A stretch of DNA of 64,000 nt from Symsagittifera roscoffensis (GCF_963678635.1 NC_087071.1:46670889-46734888); one strand, 5' to 3'; positions 22,301 to 35,156 are shown, counted from the first letter of the stretch. Notes: generated from the letters alone by a model not told the origin. Made by a program: numbers and translations.

Positions 22301-24035
22301 AAGGAAGAGGCTAATTAGAATCGGTGATCCTATTACAATTTTGGCAAATAAGAACTCGACTTAGAAAAAATTACCATGTGAAAAAGCATGTTTTCAGTAA
22401 AAGCTAATGAAAAGTACCTAGCTTGGCACTGATTAATCCAAACGATAGAAAAAAAATCAGCAAAAGGCCGAGTAAAAAAACAATATTTATCCCAGGGAAT
22501 TAAGGAAATCAATTTATTGAAACTGGACGGATATTAGTGAGCCGGGCGTAAAAAGATTCCCAGAAGACATTGACAAAAATTGAGTGGGACTTAGATGTTG
22601 ATTTAACTAAAACTTATGGTTAATTATATTGTTTACTCAGATCCCCATAGGTGGTTTTTTGGTGCAATTAGACCACTAATAGACGAACTGCGCTTCCCTG
22701 AAAGCTGAAAAAAAGTACAGATGGGCAAAATTGAGGCTCAAAGCGAGGCAGGCACATCTGAAAAACGTCTCCTCGACAAACTAGGCCGGAACAAAAATGG
22801 GGTAAGTAAATAAACTCAATGTGAAATGGCTTAGATAAACTTAACTTGGCTTTGAGGTGAACTAGGATTTGATATTCGCAGAACTAAATAAAACAACTTT
22901 GTTGAGCTTAGTTTTCATAACAAGTGTTGTCAGAGAAAAATTTCGGTTATGACTTTGCGCATAGTTATTTTTATAATCTACATTAGATACAACTACATTG
23001 CGACAACCTGTGATACACTTTCATGAAAATTATATGGTTTCAATATGTTATATTGTATTATATGTTATGATGGAGAGCCAAATGGAATACGTTTTTCAAC
23101 CATCACGCGAAATCTGCCTATCCTGGCGCTTAAACTTATCACAAGAGCGTGAAAACCCTGAAATTCTAAGAATATCTTAATGAGGTGGAAAGTAGTGGAG
23201 CTTGCACTGGAAGAGCACCGCAGCGCTGGAAACCACCAGAATATTGCAAAAATTAGAATGAAAACTAAGCAAAAAACAAATTGAGTCAAAGTGACACAAA
23301 AATAATGTTCAACAAGCCAAAATGAAATTTTCATAGGCTAGTATTTGTGTGTCGTGGGCGTTACAAATCAAAAACATGCACATATTATTATAATAGAACA
23401 CTAATCGAAGAGGGTAGATTTTGATGGAAAAATCTAAGACGGTTGTACAAACTCACATAAAAAATCTTAGGTTGCCTGGTGTTTCAGTTACACAGCGTTA
23501 GTGTGACCCTATCTGGCCTGTGCGTCTGACGCAAGGGAGAGCCCCCTTTAATTGACGCTTCTTTTGAAGTCAAATCATTCAATCGAAACTTTGAAAAAAT
23601 CTTTTTTCTGTTTTCGGCCATCAAGTGCCTAAGATGGATCTACTTGACAATTACCCCTCTCCCTTCAAAGAATGGGGTGACGGAGAGTAGTGTTAGAAGA
23701 CAAACCAGAATACAGCAAAAGTAAAACGCTCAGCAGAAACTCATGTGCTAATTTACAGTTTTTTTCTAAAAGGAGTTCATGTTTTTTAGTGGAAACATAA
23801 AAAGGAGGTTAATTAGGATTGCTGATCCTAATACAGTTTTGGCAAACAAAAAACTAAAATGTAGCCTGGCTATGGAAAACTAAAAGAATAATTAGAATAA
23901 CTAACAAACGACCGAGTGCAAAATGGTTCGAGCTACGAAAGAATGTAGTCCGTCCTAAGATCAAAAACCCAAGCGAAGTAACCTTGGTGAAACCCACCTC
24001 CCCAATCGCGAACTAATTGGAACCTGATCTAAACT
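19380..24035. repeat. Diverged non-coding modules of about 3.5 kb
   Basis: Two old, diverged tandem modules. Landmarks recur at about 3.5-kb spacing: gtgaggtgaaactgg-like at 19374 and 22853; a gctttgtg.cta.acaaaact-like block at 20061 (its partner in module 2 is partly deleted here but present at about 56880); tggtgcaattagac-like at 22657. The anchor gatcctaat plus ttttggcaaa occurs at 21354, 22326 and 23824. The frame 20069-20275 (68 codons, no ATG at its start) is the most open reading but shows no domain. I see no convincing gene. Confidence 0.65.
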
Positions 24036-25657
24036 ACATTTCATTATTTATAAAATAGATATTTTACCACTGTAAAATATTTAATGTTAACCAATCACAA
24101 TCCATCCAACTAACAACCCACTTATTTGTAAGTGCTGAAATTACTTGAAATTTCAGCACCAGAGAGATTTGAAGTTAACTTAGAAATTAGTTGCCTCTCC
24201 CCAGTACTTCAGCAGCCGCAACAATACCAGTATACTCTAGATCTATTGAGCCTAGCAGAGACTAGTTAAAAACCCTGAGACTAGTAGTTATAAGAGTAAG
24301 ATTAGGATCGGTATTAGACTAAGAAGTTGCACGAATCTATCCGGCCGAAAATAAGATAACGTGACGAGCAGACGGTGTACCTTATCCGAAATTACTCTAT
24401 GAGTTATAGACCAACCAAACTTAACTCATCTGGTCTGACCATAAGTCTGGAATAAGACCTTAAAAAAACAGATTAGCTTAGAACTAACCAAATATAGATT
24501 AGAAATTAGACAAAACATTTTCAAAAATGTTACACGATAATAATTTAATTGAAATGTCTCTACGACTCAATAGATCAGAGCCGATATTCCGAACGATACT
24601 AGAACAACCAGGTATTGGAAACAGACCTCGGACAAGAGACGACATACGACTACGAAGCATTTTTACCGAATAGTTTCATGATTGTACGGCAAAAGCCAAC
24701 ACAAACTTTTATATTTAGAGTTTTAATGGCAATGAATTTAGATTTTCAATCGCAAACATAAGACCTTTGAGGTAAAATCTTCAATTCATCTACCAGCCGC
24801 TAAATAAATTACTATTGTTCAATAACGATTGATAAAAACATCTCTAATCGTTACTTCCTCTGCAGTACTATATAACACATATTTGAAAAAATAATTTATT
24901 TAAAATAAAAATAAAAATTAGTAGCATGACAATAAATTCTTAGTGATTATATATCATCTTTCAGCAATCATAAATCAATTAACATCACCAAAACTAAAAT
25001 TCACAAATTGTTATTTTGAATCTTAAATTTTATATTTTTTAAACTTAAACTTTTTAATCTTAAACCAGATCATCAACTTGGACCTAAATTAATTTTCTAT
25101 CCTTAATTTTAATTCTGATCATCAAGGCTTATTCTTGGATCAAACAGAACAATTTTGTTCTCCCCCACCCACTCATCAAGTGTCTAACGACCTCAAACGT
25201 CGCTTCACTACCCAACCTTTTCAAAAGACCCAGGACTAATAGAAAGTTTTCAAATACTAATCATTCAAATTAGGCTAAACAGTGAAGAACTTCGGTTATT
25301 CATCCTTCACTTGATCCCTCCTCTTATACGACCCAGGATAGATCTTAGACTTACTAAGTTTAAAATAGTATCTAACGAACTACTTGCGTTCTAATTATAC
25401 CTGAACCTTGTGGATCAATTTACTATTCTCCAACCCTTGTGAAGACAATCACTACCCCTAAGTAAGATTAAGTAAGTTAACACCTTAGCTTATACTAGCC
25501 ACGAGAAAGTAAAAATCTTTCTTCGGAATCGATATACTTTTCTCTCCAACCCTGAATAAAAAGACCCAGGCTAAGCTAACCAAAAAATCGTAAGGACTAA
25601 CAGTCTAGGAAATTAAAATCACTAACAAACAACTTTGCATCCATCATCCTAAACCTT
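24036..25657 (+). mobile_element. Gypsy element 5' LTR-like region and leader
   Basis: The left border is set by comparison with block B: 24001-24035 align with 57841-57875 and similarity then stops. An LTR identity is supported by a second, inverted and diverged copy at about 62990-63345, which matches the first 370 bp (for example tatccggccgaaaataagat at 24338). A TATATAA at 24869-24875 and A/T-rich sequence with possible poly(A) signals nearby could be the LTR promoter region. The motif gacccagg occurs three times between 25228 and 25571. I find no tRNA-complementary primer site, and no matching LTR at the 3' end, so the LTR end is unknown. Confidence 0.55.
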
Positions 25658-26002
25658 ATGTCATTAAAAAACCTAGGAAATAAACAAACAATCGTCAAAC
25701 ACAATCGTGAAATCGAAAATCAAAAACACGATCTTGTTATAACCCCGCATACGCAAACAGTTGAATACATTCACACAAAACGGCAAACACTAAAAAGAAC
25801 AATTCTAAGTAAGCAAAGACAAATAACACGAAAAAGATTTTCAAAATACCTAAATGCATTCTCTGAATCAGAAGTCTGTAGTCTCGATGCACTATACGAA
25901 GTAGAAGACTCAATAAATCAAACTTATCCAATCCAGGACCCAGTATATTTTTCCGATTCAGAAACAAATACAATTTCATCGAAAAAAGGAAAAACAGAAT
26001 AA
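25658..26002 (+). CDS. Small basic ORF ahead of gag
   Basis: Begins at an ATG and is open for 114 codons, ending 96 bp before the gag ATG. It is rich in Lys, Arg, Thr and Gln in the first two thirds and acidic/Ser-rich at the end (ISSKKGKTE C-terminus). There is no transmembrane segment or recognised motif. It lies in the element's leader, between the LTR-like region and gag, where Ty3/Gypsy elements usually have no gene. It may be a lineage-specific accessory protein, an N-terminal gag extension separated by decay, or chance. It is the only ORF of the element without a visible break. Confidence 0.4.
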   Translation: MSLKNLGNKQTIVKHNREIENQKHDLVITPHTQTVEYIHTKRQTLKRTILSKQRQITRKRFSKYLNAFSESEVCSLDALYEVEDSINQTYPIQDPVYFSDSETNTISSKKGKTE

Positions 26003-26098
26003 AAAAGAAGCACAAACACAAACCAGTACATCTTTACAATTGGAGTCAACCAATTAGACACATTAAAAATTATATATTAACAGTTATCAAACGAAAAG

Positions 26099-28672
26099 AT
26101 GAGCAACACTCAAAGTGACGAAAGTCCCGATGAAGAATATGTTTTCCCCTTCAATATAAATTCACTAAATGATAGAGGACAAACAAAATTTTGCGAAATT
26201 TCACTCATAAATTTATTTTAGCCAGGAATTAGTCCATGTAAAACAGAATTTCCAGATGTAAAAATCAAAAGGCAAATAATAGAACATTATCTCAAAGATA
26301 TATCTAAAATAACACAACAATACGGTATCTACACGATAGAAATCAGTACACCAAGAATAGGATATAATAAATATGTTATTCAAACAGACGATCTTGATTT
26401 AGAATTTTCAAAAGTATTCACAGAATACATCAAAAGCACACAATATCATAACTCACAAAGAGCAAATTCAAAATTCACAAATGAAGTTTTTGCTATAATA
26501 TATACATATTTATCTATATTAGAAACAACAGAAGCTCAAAGTACATCAGCAATCCAGACATCAAAACATACAAAAGTCTGAAATGAAATCACCGCATTTT
26601 CAACATTTTTAAACGCCATTCGTGAAAATTTTTGCAGTAATGATGTTTCACAAAACACGAAACATGATTTACAAAAAAAACTAGCATGGTTTACATTTGA
26701 TTCTTTTTCACACAATATAGACTTAATTGCACAAGAAGGAAAAACTCTCGACCCCAAAGTAACAATGCCGACACTGTCATTGCAGAACAATCAGATTATG
26801 TTTGGGACCCTGATTGGTCTCACCCATTATTTATAAATATCTCAGTCGACATCTCAAGTCAAGCAATAGATACAAAATCTATTCACCCAGATTATATAAA
26901 AATAATACCATTAACAATTGATGCAACACCTTTAAATTGTAATACATTTTTACCCGACACACAAAATAATAGCTTAAACTCAACAGTTATACATCATGAA
27001 AATCTCAATCGAATTAGAAATCTTACACAACAAGATATTCAAACACCATCGCACTTCATAAATGAAGAAGTAGTCCACACAACAGTAACAACTACGCAAC
27101 AAAGTACCTCACCGATACATCCGAATCTTACAACACCAAAAAATAACAATGCAACATCACCACAAGTAACATTGCAATCAACCGGAAAACCCTCGGTTGC
27201 TCTTGCTCCTAAATATTCACATATAGATTATCCAACATTTAGACCAATGACAAAACCATCAAAACCACGAAGGACATTCACAAGAAATAATTTTGCAGAA
27301 CACAACTATAATTATGCACATTCGTCAAAAGCAAACTACCCTCCACGAAAAAATAATAATCATGTATGTTCTCACTATTGGGACAACCCAATGACAACTA
27401 CCAAATCAGTAAATTTTCAAACTAATTCACATCCTCCACAGGATCATAGTGAAAATTATCCATTTTTTCAACAAAATAAAAATAAAAAGCAAACACCTCA
27501 TTATCCGAATTATCTATCATCTGATGATGATGATTATTTACAACCAGATATTTTTGCACCATATACACAGGAATATTGCACACAAAGACCGCGACAATCT
27601 CAATCATCTCAATATAAGAGAATTTTTCCTCAAAACCCAACAGATATCCAAAATCAACAACCAATACATATGCCAAACTCAATTGATACACAATCTTTTC
27701 AACCAATGCAACCACAAAACCCAATGACTATGCACTCGTATCAACCAAATCAAATGCAGAAAGAGATACCATTATCATATTATCTACAACAACATGAAAT
27801 TACAAAAAATCAATTGACAAATTTTTCACAAATACCAATTGCCGCAGAATTACGTCAAATGACGATAAATCCATATCTCATGGGAGGATCGTCAATAGCA
27901 TCTAATAAACCATTGATGGTATTCACAGGAACAGACCCTGAATACTCAGTAGAAGATTACCTAAACGCAGTTACAGCAAACTTAATTTTGAATATAGGAA
28001 CTGAACCAATCAAAACACCAATCCATCAAAATTGGATACATACACGCACAGCGTTAATACAAACAACATTAGATGGCGCAGCACAAAAATGGTTTTCAGT
28101 ACTACCTATAGAAATAAAATCAGATTGGAAAAAATTCACACAAGAATTTTCAAAAATGTTTGATTCTGAAAGAAACAAACAACATCAAAGAGTTTTATGC
28201 AATGAAATTCGCAGGTTACCAAATGAAACAATAAAACAATTAGCAGTTAGAATCGAAACACTAGTTCGAAAAGCATATTCACTTAATACACATGATTATA
28301 AGAATACAAAATTGACAGAAATCCTAAACACCACAATTAAGGAAAATTGCTATAAAGAAAAGAGCATCTCATCCTTCCTCAATTCGAGAACCAGATCTAG
28401 ATTTCAGAAAACTACTCGATAAACTAGAACAAGCAGAAATCACAATGAAACTCGAAGAAACCGAAAATTTAAAATTACAGTGCGTTAATCGTATTGAAAC
28501 AAAGACTACACACATTAACAACATACAAGAATCAGATATAGACCTATCTGAAAAAATCACTGAAATTTTAAACATCTATGAGAAGAACTCAAATTACAAA
28601 GGCAAACCATCTTTCAAAAAATGGTGTAATTATTTCCGACAATACGGACACAGTATTTCTGAATGTAGATAA
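26099..28672 (+). pseudogene. gag: Gag polyprotein relic of Ty3/Gypsy element
   Basis: Starts at ATG 26099 (MSNTQSDESP). The frame meets TAG at 26219 and TGA at 26579, shifts near 26755, and is then open to 28422, including a Gln/Asn/Pro-rich linker (about 27590-27800) and a capsid-like segment (about 27880-28330; PLMVFTGTDPEYSVEDYL, then W-F and a FDSERNKQHQRV region). A further shift near 28350 leads to the nucleocapsid end, where a CCHC zinc knuckle reads CNYFRQYGHSISEC: Phe occupies the place of the second Cys. Gag forms the particle and binds the RNA. Two stops, two shifts and the altered knuckle make it inactive. Confidence 0.8.
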
Positions 28673-29320
28673 AAACAACAAAATCATTTTATCAATACAT
28701 GCAAAAAAAGATCAAAATCTACCAAACAAGAATATATACAGCAATAATAGCTCTGGAAAACCACTTCCAAGCAACCAAAATTATTCTAGAAATCAATCAC
28801 CATATAACTCTAGTTATTGAGGTAGATCACCCGAAAAGAGAAATTCACGAAACTTCTCACAAAATAGATATAGCCGATCGAATAGTCGAAACAACTATCC
28901 ACGATCGAATTCAAACTCAACACATTTTGCTTCTGCATCCAGTTCCCAATCAAAGTCAAGGAATAGACACTATTCCAACAATAGATCACGAAATTCATCA
29001 TACAATAGAAATAGAAACTATTCAAACAATAGGAATAGAAGTTATTCAAATAATCGAAATCAAAATTATCCAAACAACAGATCACGAAACAAATCATAGA
29101 ATAAATCAAATTATCAAAGATCAAATTATAATTACCAAAACAGATCAAGAAATAATTCACAAAATCGAAACTCAAGTTACAACAATAGATATAGAAATTA
29201 TTCCCAATCACCTCATAGGAATAATAATCGTTACCCCGATTCTCATCATCGATATTGAAGTAACACACCAAAACATCAAAGACAAATTAACCAAGTACAA
29301 ACAAATGAAGAAATAACTTC
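28673..29320 (+). pseudogene. Arg/Asn/Ser/Tyr-rich linker between gag and protease (broken)
   Basis: In the frame through 28821 the translation is a low-complexity run of Arg, Asn, Ser and Tyr (for example SRNRHYSNNRSRNSSYNR) for about 150 residues. It is interrupted by TGA at 28818, TAG near 29097 and TGA near 29257, then runs in frame into the protease. Composition suggests a disordered RNA-binding tail of gag. Long open readings in another frame (28699-29316, Ile/Thr-rich) and on the minus strand (28810-29271) mirror the repeated ATA/ATC/AAC composition and are shadows. Confidence 0.55.
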
Positions 29321-30080
29321 AGACCCCCCAGGTGTCGATAAAACAGAAAATACCGAATTACAATTAAACCATATTAATTGTGAATCAACAGACAGTGAAA
29401 GTGATACAGATCATAATATTTCAGTAAATATGATATCTGTCGAAAACGATTATGAATCTATCACAAATGAACAACCCTTTAGTTCACACATATACGAAAA
29501 TCAATTAGAACTCCCAAATAATTATTACATGGGACCGATCAGTAATGATACACATACCACTCAAGAAGTAAACAAAATTAAAACGGAATTTTCACCTGAC
29601 AAAGACAAAGTACAAAGTTCAACCACAAATCACATATACCAAAATATACAAAACGAACAACCAAGAGAAAACATTTGGACAATTCCTTTTATCTTGGAAA
29701 GCCCGAAAAGTAAAGAATTTCAACCACCAGATCTTGAAATTGATTTTTTAATCGACTCAGGCGCAGAATCAAATATCATTAATATCCCTACATGGAATGA
29801 AATCAGATTACTACATCCAAATTTAAAACCTCTAGAAACATCTAGTAAATTAGCGAAAGCACAAGGATCAACATTAATAAATTATGGAAACATCCAATTA
29901 TTCCTTGTTCCCACAAGAACAATGGAACAAAACAAAATTTTGAATAAACCATTGAAACAAACATTTCACATCACCGATATTAAACATAATATCATTGGCA
30001 TACCATTTATCACTAAATATATACCGACAATAAATATATTAAATAGTAAACTACACAAAAGGATAAATACACAAAAATGA
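29321..30080 (+). pseudogene. pol: Retropepsin-like aspartic protease region
   Basis: The frame is open from about 29260 to the stop at 30078-30080. It contains FLIDSGAES with the catalytic Asp codon at 29754-29756, matching the D-S/T-G of retroviral-type aspartic proteases, and IKHNIIGIPFI near 29983-30015, matching the C-terminal I-I/L-G motif. The enzyme dimerises to cut gag-pol. It is in the same frame as the Arg/Asn-rich linker. The next pol frame begins at ATG 30077, overlapping the TGA by the ATGA arrangement. This domain is intact as a reading frame, but it lies downstream of broken gag. Confidence 0.8.
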
Positions 30081-31546
30081 AAAACACAGCTTTAACCTTT
30101 TTTCAGAGATTAAATAAACAACCACCATTTTTCTCAAAATTTTACCCTATCTATAATCAAGAACGAAAACACCTGAAACCACTATCAGGATCTATCAATA
30201 ATTTCTCCATAAAACAAGTTCATCAATACGACAAAGGTCAAAATAGACAACAACTCTTTATGTCAGATTTCGAATTTAGACCTATTCACAAATTTTTCAA
30301 AATCACAATTTCATCAATAAAATATGAAAGAAATACTAATTCTGATATAATTTCACAACACGTGTATAATAATACGCCAAATAAAATAACACTACACCTA
30401 GGATTATTAGGATACTGTGAAACAAACGCTACAACCTCACCTGTAAAAGAAATAGCATACAGAGTTAATAATATATTACAATTACTAGATATTTGCCAAT
30501 CCACAATTCTTGATGAATAATTATCTATAAATAATATAATAAGCAACTAAAAAAGAAATACAGATTATTTCACAAAAACTCCATATTTCAAACCCACATT
30601 TAATATAACAAATTATACAGAAGAACAACAGAAGTTTTTAACTATGTTTAATTTTCAACACTCTCAAACAACACATAGTGAATTTGATAAATTAGCCAAG
30701 CAATCAATCAAATATTCATCAGTCTAGGGAACATCAAAATTTGACGTTGGAAAAGTTAGTTCATCCTTACACATTCCATTGAAACTAGACGCAGTTTTCA
30801 AAAAACCAAGAGCAAGTAAAGTACCAATCCACTTATCTGACAAAGTCAACAGATTACTGAACATTTTAGAACAATACAAAATTATATCACCAGTAAATAA
30901 AGAAGAACAACCAAAAGGTAACACAATTATCAACCCTGTTATCATTCTAGCAAAAGGTGAATCACTAAAAATAGTTTTAGACGCTAGATATCTCAATTCA
31001 CTAATTGATGAATCAAAATGCAATTGGCCTATTGAACCAATACAAGTAATTTTAACAAAAATTAATGGAAAATACTTCAGAACCGCAGATATGAACAGTG
31101 CTTATAACCAAATGCCATTAGACGAACAGTCGCGAAGCTTAACGCAATTCGTTATTGGAAACCAACAATACGAATTTAATCGATTATTCTATGGAATATC
31201 CATAGGACCAGCAGCTTTTTCAGCCTTCATGAGTAAAATTTTTAGACCACTAATACTAAAGAAAAACGCAATCACATATTTAGACGATGTCTTTATGCAA
31301 TCACAAACTAAAGACGAAATGTTTACAGTTTTAGAACAATATCATAAAATCCTTCAGAACGAAAATCTGAAAGCAGCCCCAGACAAATCACATTTCTTTT
31401 TAACACGAAAATTTTTTGGACATAATATCGAACGAAACACTATTACTCCATTAAAGTCACGCATTGACGCAATTCAAAAACTTCAACCACCAACAAATAC
31501 AAAGAAAAATTTAAGAATTCCTCGGAATGTTAAATTTCTTAAGTAA
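30077..31546 (+). pseudogene. pol: Pol: connector and reverse transcriptase, tandem unit 1
   Basis: One frame from 30077 carries an unassigned connector (to 30520), then stops near 30518, 30549 and 30725, then the RT N-terminus. From about 30779: IVLDARYLNSLI (first catalytic Asp), a FYGISIGPAAFSAFMSKIF segment (motif B region), and the catalytic YLDD at 31277-31288, then the thumb. This order is typical of Ty3/Gypsy RT, which copies element RNA into DNA. The frame is lost at about 31500, where the thumb reads through a shift to a stop at 31544-31546. The first 400 bp of this unit differ from the matching parts of units 2-5 (RLFYGIS here, RFFYGIS there). Confidence 0.85.
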
Positions 31547-31549
31547 ATA

Positions 31550-32615
31550 CGTTTATAAATTGCAATTATACTTAAGACCCTTCTATAACATCCTTAGACA
31601 ACAGAATATTTTTGAATGGACCACTGAACATCAAACACGATTTGAAGAAATTACAATCACATTGTGGAACAAATAAAATGAACCTAATATCAGCAAATTC
31701 ACGACTATTTACACAAGCCGAATTACGACTCTCCACTCTGATGAGAGAGTGTACAGCTATAATTTACACACTTACAGAATACGAATTTCTGATACTTGGA
31801 TCAAAACATCCAGCAGTTTTATTCACAGATCATAAACCAATTATATTTCTTTTTACACAAAAGTCAAATCCAAATCATAGAGTTTATAGATTTCAATTAT
31901 TTCTGATGAAATTCCCAAATTTACACATAGTTTGGACAGCAGGAAAAAAACTTACATTACCAGACACATTAAGTAGAAATACACCACCAGAACTACTTAC
32001 GACGAAAAACTACAGTCGAAAAATCAAAAAAATATTAAATTTTATCTCGCAAATGACGAAACATCACCCCGATTAGAATGTAAATACGCAGTAAAAACTG
32101 ATATTGGTCAAACACAAATAAACTATTTACAACATTTCCCACTCTTTCTAGATTGCCAAAACAATCACTATGAAGTTGATTTATTAGGTACATCAACGTT
32201 TAAACCAATTTCATACTCACAACGGATAAAAAATAACACTCAGCAAAAGAAAGTCAAACAACAAGTACAGAAAAAAGACCTTTTTCCACTAATTGAAAAA
32301 GAAAATCTAACCGATAAAATATATTTATCAGGACCACAGACAAAAGACTCAAAATATACGATAAATCAAGTTTTTAACCTTCATGCCCCACTTGACACAA
32401 TTCCCCTATCAAAACTAGAAATTGATAGTATTTTTCTCCCACCAACAGAGAAAATCACACTTGAACTTTTAAAACGATATCAAAATTTAGACCCAGTAAT
32501 TCGACAACTCAAATCATGGCACAAATATAAAACAAAACCAGCAAAAGCTGATACCACAATTTTAGGAAAAAAACACTTCTCTGATATTTTCAAAATTTTA
32601 ATAACACAACGATAA
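31550..32615 (+). pseudogene. pol: RNase H and linker, tandem unit 1 (catalytic Asp region deleted)
   Basis: The frame 31612-32076 holds the later RNase H parts: RECTAIIYTL, LFTDHKPI and the LPDTLSRN end. The first RNase H Asp segment (CDASNFGIG in unit 5) is missing because 104 bp are deleted after gaagaaatta (about 31650), which also shifts the frame. A further open reading of about 180 codons (about 32069-32615, RLECKYAVKTDI...ITQR) is the linker toward integrase and lacks an ATG. Without the first Asp the nuclease that removes the RNA template could not work. Confidence 0.8.
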
Positions 32616-32708
32616 ACGAAAATACAGATCTTTTAGAATATCAATTAGATGGTTCTAAAGTTCCTTGTCTCCCTTTAAGTATGATATTAATAGCATTTAA
32701 CATTTCCC

Positions 32709-33317
32709 GTTATCATTCTAGCAAAAGGTGAATCACTAAAAATAGTTTTAGACGCTAGATATCGCAATTCACTAATTGATGAATCAAAGTGCAATCGGCC
32801 TATTGAACCAATACAAGTAATTTTAACAAAAATTAATGGAAAATACTTCACAACCGCAGATATGAACAGTGCTTATAACCAAATGCCATTAGACGAACAG
32901 TCGCGACGCTTAACGCAATTCGTTATTGGAAACCAACAATACGAATTTATTCGATTTTTCTATGGAATATCCATAGGACCAGCAGCTTTTTCAGCCTTCA
33001 TGAGTAAAATTTTTAGACCACTAATACTAAAGAAAAACGCAATCACATATTTAGACGATGTCTTTATGCAATCACAAACTAAAGACGAAATGTTTACAGT
33101 TTTAGAACAATATAAAAAAATCCTTCAGAACGAAAATCTGAAAGCAGCCCCAGACAAATCACATTTCTTTTTAACACGAAAATTTTTTGGACATAATATC
33201 GAACGAAACACTATTACTCCATTAAAGTCACGCATTGACGCAATTCAAAAACTTCAACCACCAACAAATACAAAGAAAAATTTAAGAATTCCTCGGAATG
33301 TTAAATTTCTTAAGTAA
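32709..33317 (+). pseudogene. pol: RT fragment, tandem unit 2
   Basis: A truncated RT starting inside the fingers; it lacks the N-terminal part present ahead of unit 1. It keeps IVLDARYRNSLI, RFFYGISIGPAAF and YLDD (33048-33059). It reads to the same thumb frameshift as unit 1 and stops at 33315-33317. Type B variants (EQYKKILQ). There is no plausible start or promoter of its own, so this is a by-product of tandem duplication. Confidence 0.85.
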
Positions 33318-33364
33318 ATACGTTTATAAATTGCAATTATACTTAAGACCCTTCTATAACATCC

Positions 33365-34389
33365 TTGGACAACAGAATATTTTTGAATGGACCACTGAAC
33401 ATCAAACACGATTTGAAGAAATTACAATCACATTGTGGAACAAATAAAATGAACCTAATATCAGCAAATTCACGACTATTTACACAAGCCGAATTACGAC
33501 TCTCCACTCTGATGAGAGAGTGTACAGCTATAATTTACACACTTACAGAATACGAATTTCTGATACTTGGATCAAAACATCCAGCAGTTTTATTCACAGA
33601 TCATAAACCAATTATATTTCTTTTTACACAAAAGTCAAATCCAAATCATAGAGTTTATAGATTTCAATTATTTCTGATGAAATTCCCAAATTTACACATA
33701 GTTTGGACAGCAGGAAAAAAACTTACATTACCAGACACATTAAGTAGAAATACACCACCAGAACTACTTACGACGAAAAACTACAGTCGAAAAATCAAAA
33801 AAATATTAAATTTTATCTCGCAAATGACGAAACATCACCCCGATTAGAATGTAAATACGCAGTAAAAACTGATATTGGTCAAACACAAATAAACTATTTA
33901 CATCATTTCCCACTCTTTCTAGATTGCCAAAACAATCACTATGAAGTTGATTTATTAGGTACATCAACGTTTAAACCAATTTCATACTCACAACGGATAA
34001 AAAATAACACTCAGCAAAAGAAAGTCAAACAACAAGTACAGAAAAAAGACCTTTTTCCACTAATTGAAAAAAAAAAAAATCTAACCGATAAAATATATTT
34101 ATCAGGACCACAGACAAAAGACTCAAAATATACGATAAATCAAGTTTTTAACATTCATGCCCCACTTGACACAATTCCCCTATCAAAACTAGAAATTGAT
34201 AGTATTTTTCTCCCACCAACAGAGAAAATCACACTTGAACTTTTAAAACGATATCAAAATTTAGACCCAGTAATTCGACAACTCAAATCATGGCACAAAT
34301 ATAAAACAAAACCAGCAAAAGCTGATACCACAATTTTAGGAAAAAAACACTTCTCTGATATTTTCAAAATTTTAATAACACAACGATAA
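33365..34389 (+). pseudogene. pol: RNase H and linker, tandem unit 2
   Basis: Same content as unit 1, with the same 104-bp deletion after gaagaaatta. The open piece ends at 33847. The linker frame toward integrase is additionally shifted by an A run at about 34066-34078 that is longer than in units 1 and 3. The apparent longer N-terminus compared with unit 1 comes only from the single change ttagac to ttggac. Confidence 0.8.
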
Positions 34390-34482
34390 ACGAAAATACA
34401 GATCTTTTAGAATATCAATTAGATGGTTCTAAAGTTCCTTGTCTCCCTTTAAGTATGATATTAATAGCATTTAACATTTCCC

Positions 34483-35091
34483 GTTATCATTCTAGCAAAA
34501 GGTGAATCACTAAAAATAGTTTTAGACGCTAGATATCGCAATTCACTAATTGATGAATCAAAGTGCAATCGGCCTATTGAACCAATACAAGTAATTTTAA
34601 CAAAAATTAATGGAAAATACTTCACAACCGCAGATATGAACAGTGCTTATAACCAAATGCCATTAGACGAACAGTCGCGACGCTTAACGCAATTCGTTAT
34701 TGGAAACCAACAATACGAATTTATTCGATTTTTCTATGGAATATCCATAGGACCAGCAGCTTTTTCAGCCTTCATGAGTAAAATTTTTAGACCACTAATA
34801 CTAAAGAAAAACGCAATCACATATTTAGACGATGTCTTTATGCAATCACAAACTAAAGACGAAATGTTTACAGTTTTAGAACAATATCATAAAATCCTTC
34901 AGAACGAAAATCTGAAAGCAGCCCCAGACAAATCACATTTCTTTTTAACACGAAAATTTTTTGGACATAATATCGAACGAAACACTATTACTCCATTAAA
35001 GTCACGCATTGACGCAATTCAAAAACTTCAACCACCAACAAATACAAAGAAAAATTTAAGAATTCCTCGGAATGTTAAATTTCTTAAGTAA
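34483..35091 (+). pseudogene. pol: RT fragment, tandem unit 3
   Basis: Same truncated RT as unit 2, but with the type A variant EQYHKILQ, as in unit 1. YLDD lies at 34822-34833. It ends at the shared thumb frameshift (stop 35089-35091). Confidence 0.85.
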
Positions 35092-35156
35092 ATACGTTTA
35101 TAAATTGCAATTATACTTAAGACCCTTCTATAACATCCTTAGACAACAGAATATTT

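Larger units (their letters stand above)
11317..24035. repeat. Segmental duplication block A
   Basis: Colinear with block B (46885-57875): retro tail, polymerase C-terminus, poly-C spacer, PLE RT, GIY-YIG, then non-coding modules. Differences: block A has the extra 2.57-kb tandem copy; it lacks about 630 bp at 22969 (present in B as about 55938-56573) and about 230 bp near 23042 (B about 56650-56880). Block A is cut at about 24036 by the start of the Gypsy element, whereas B carries on to about 59450. Confidence 0.85.

Noticed and set aside
28699-29316. Ile/Thr-rich ORF of 205 codons
   Set aside because: It is the other-frame reading of the Arg/Asn/Ser-rich gag tail. The gag-protease frame continues through it, and the minus strand is open there for the same compositional reason.
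30286-30546. Minus-strand ORFs within pol (also 30724-31023 and 40377-40580)
   Set aside because: Shadows of the pol reading frame on the plus strand.
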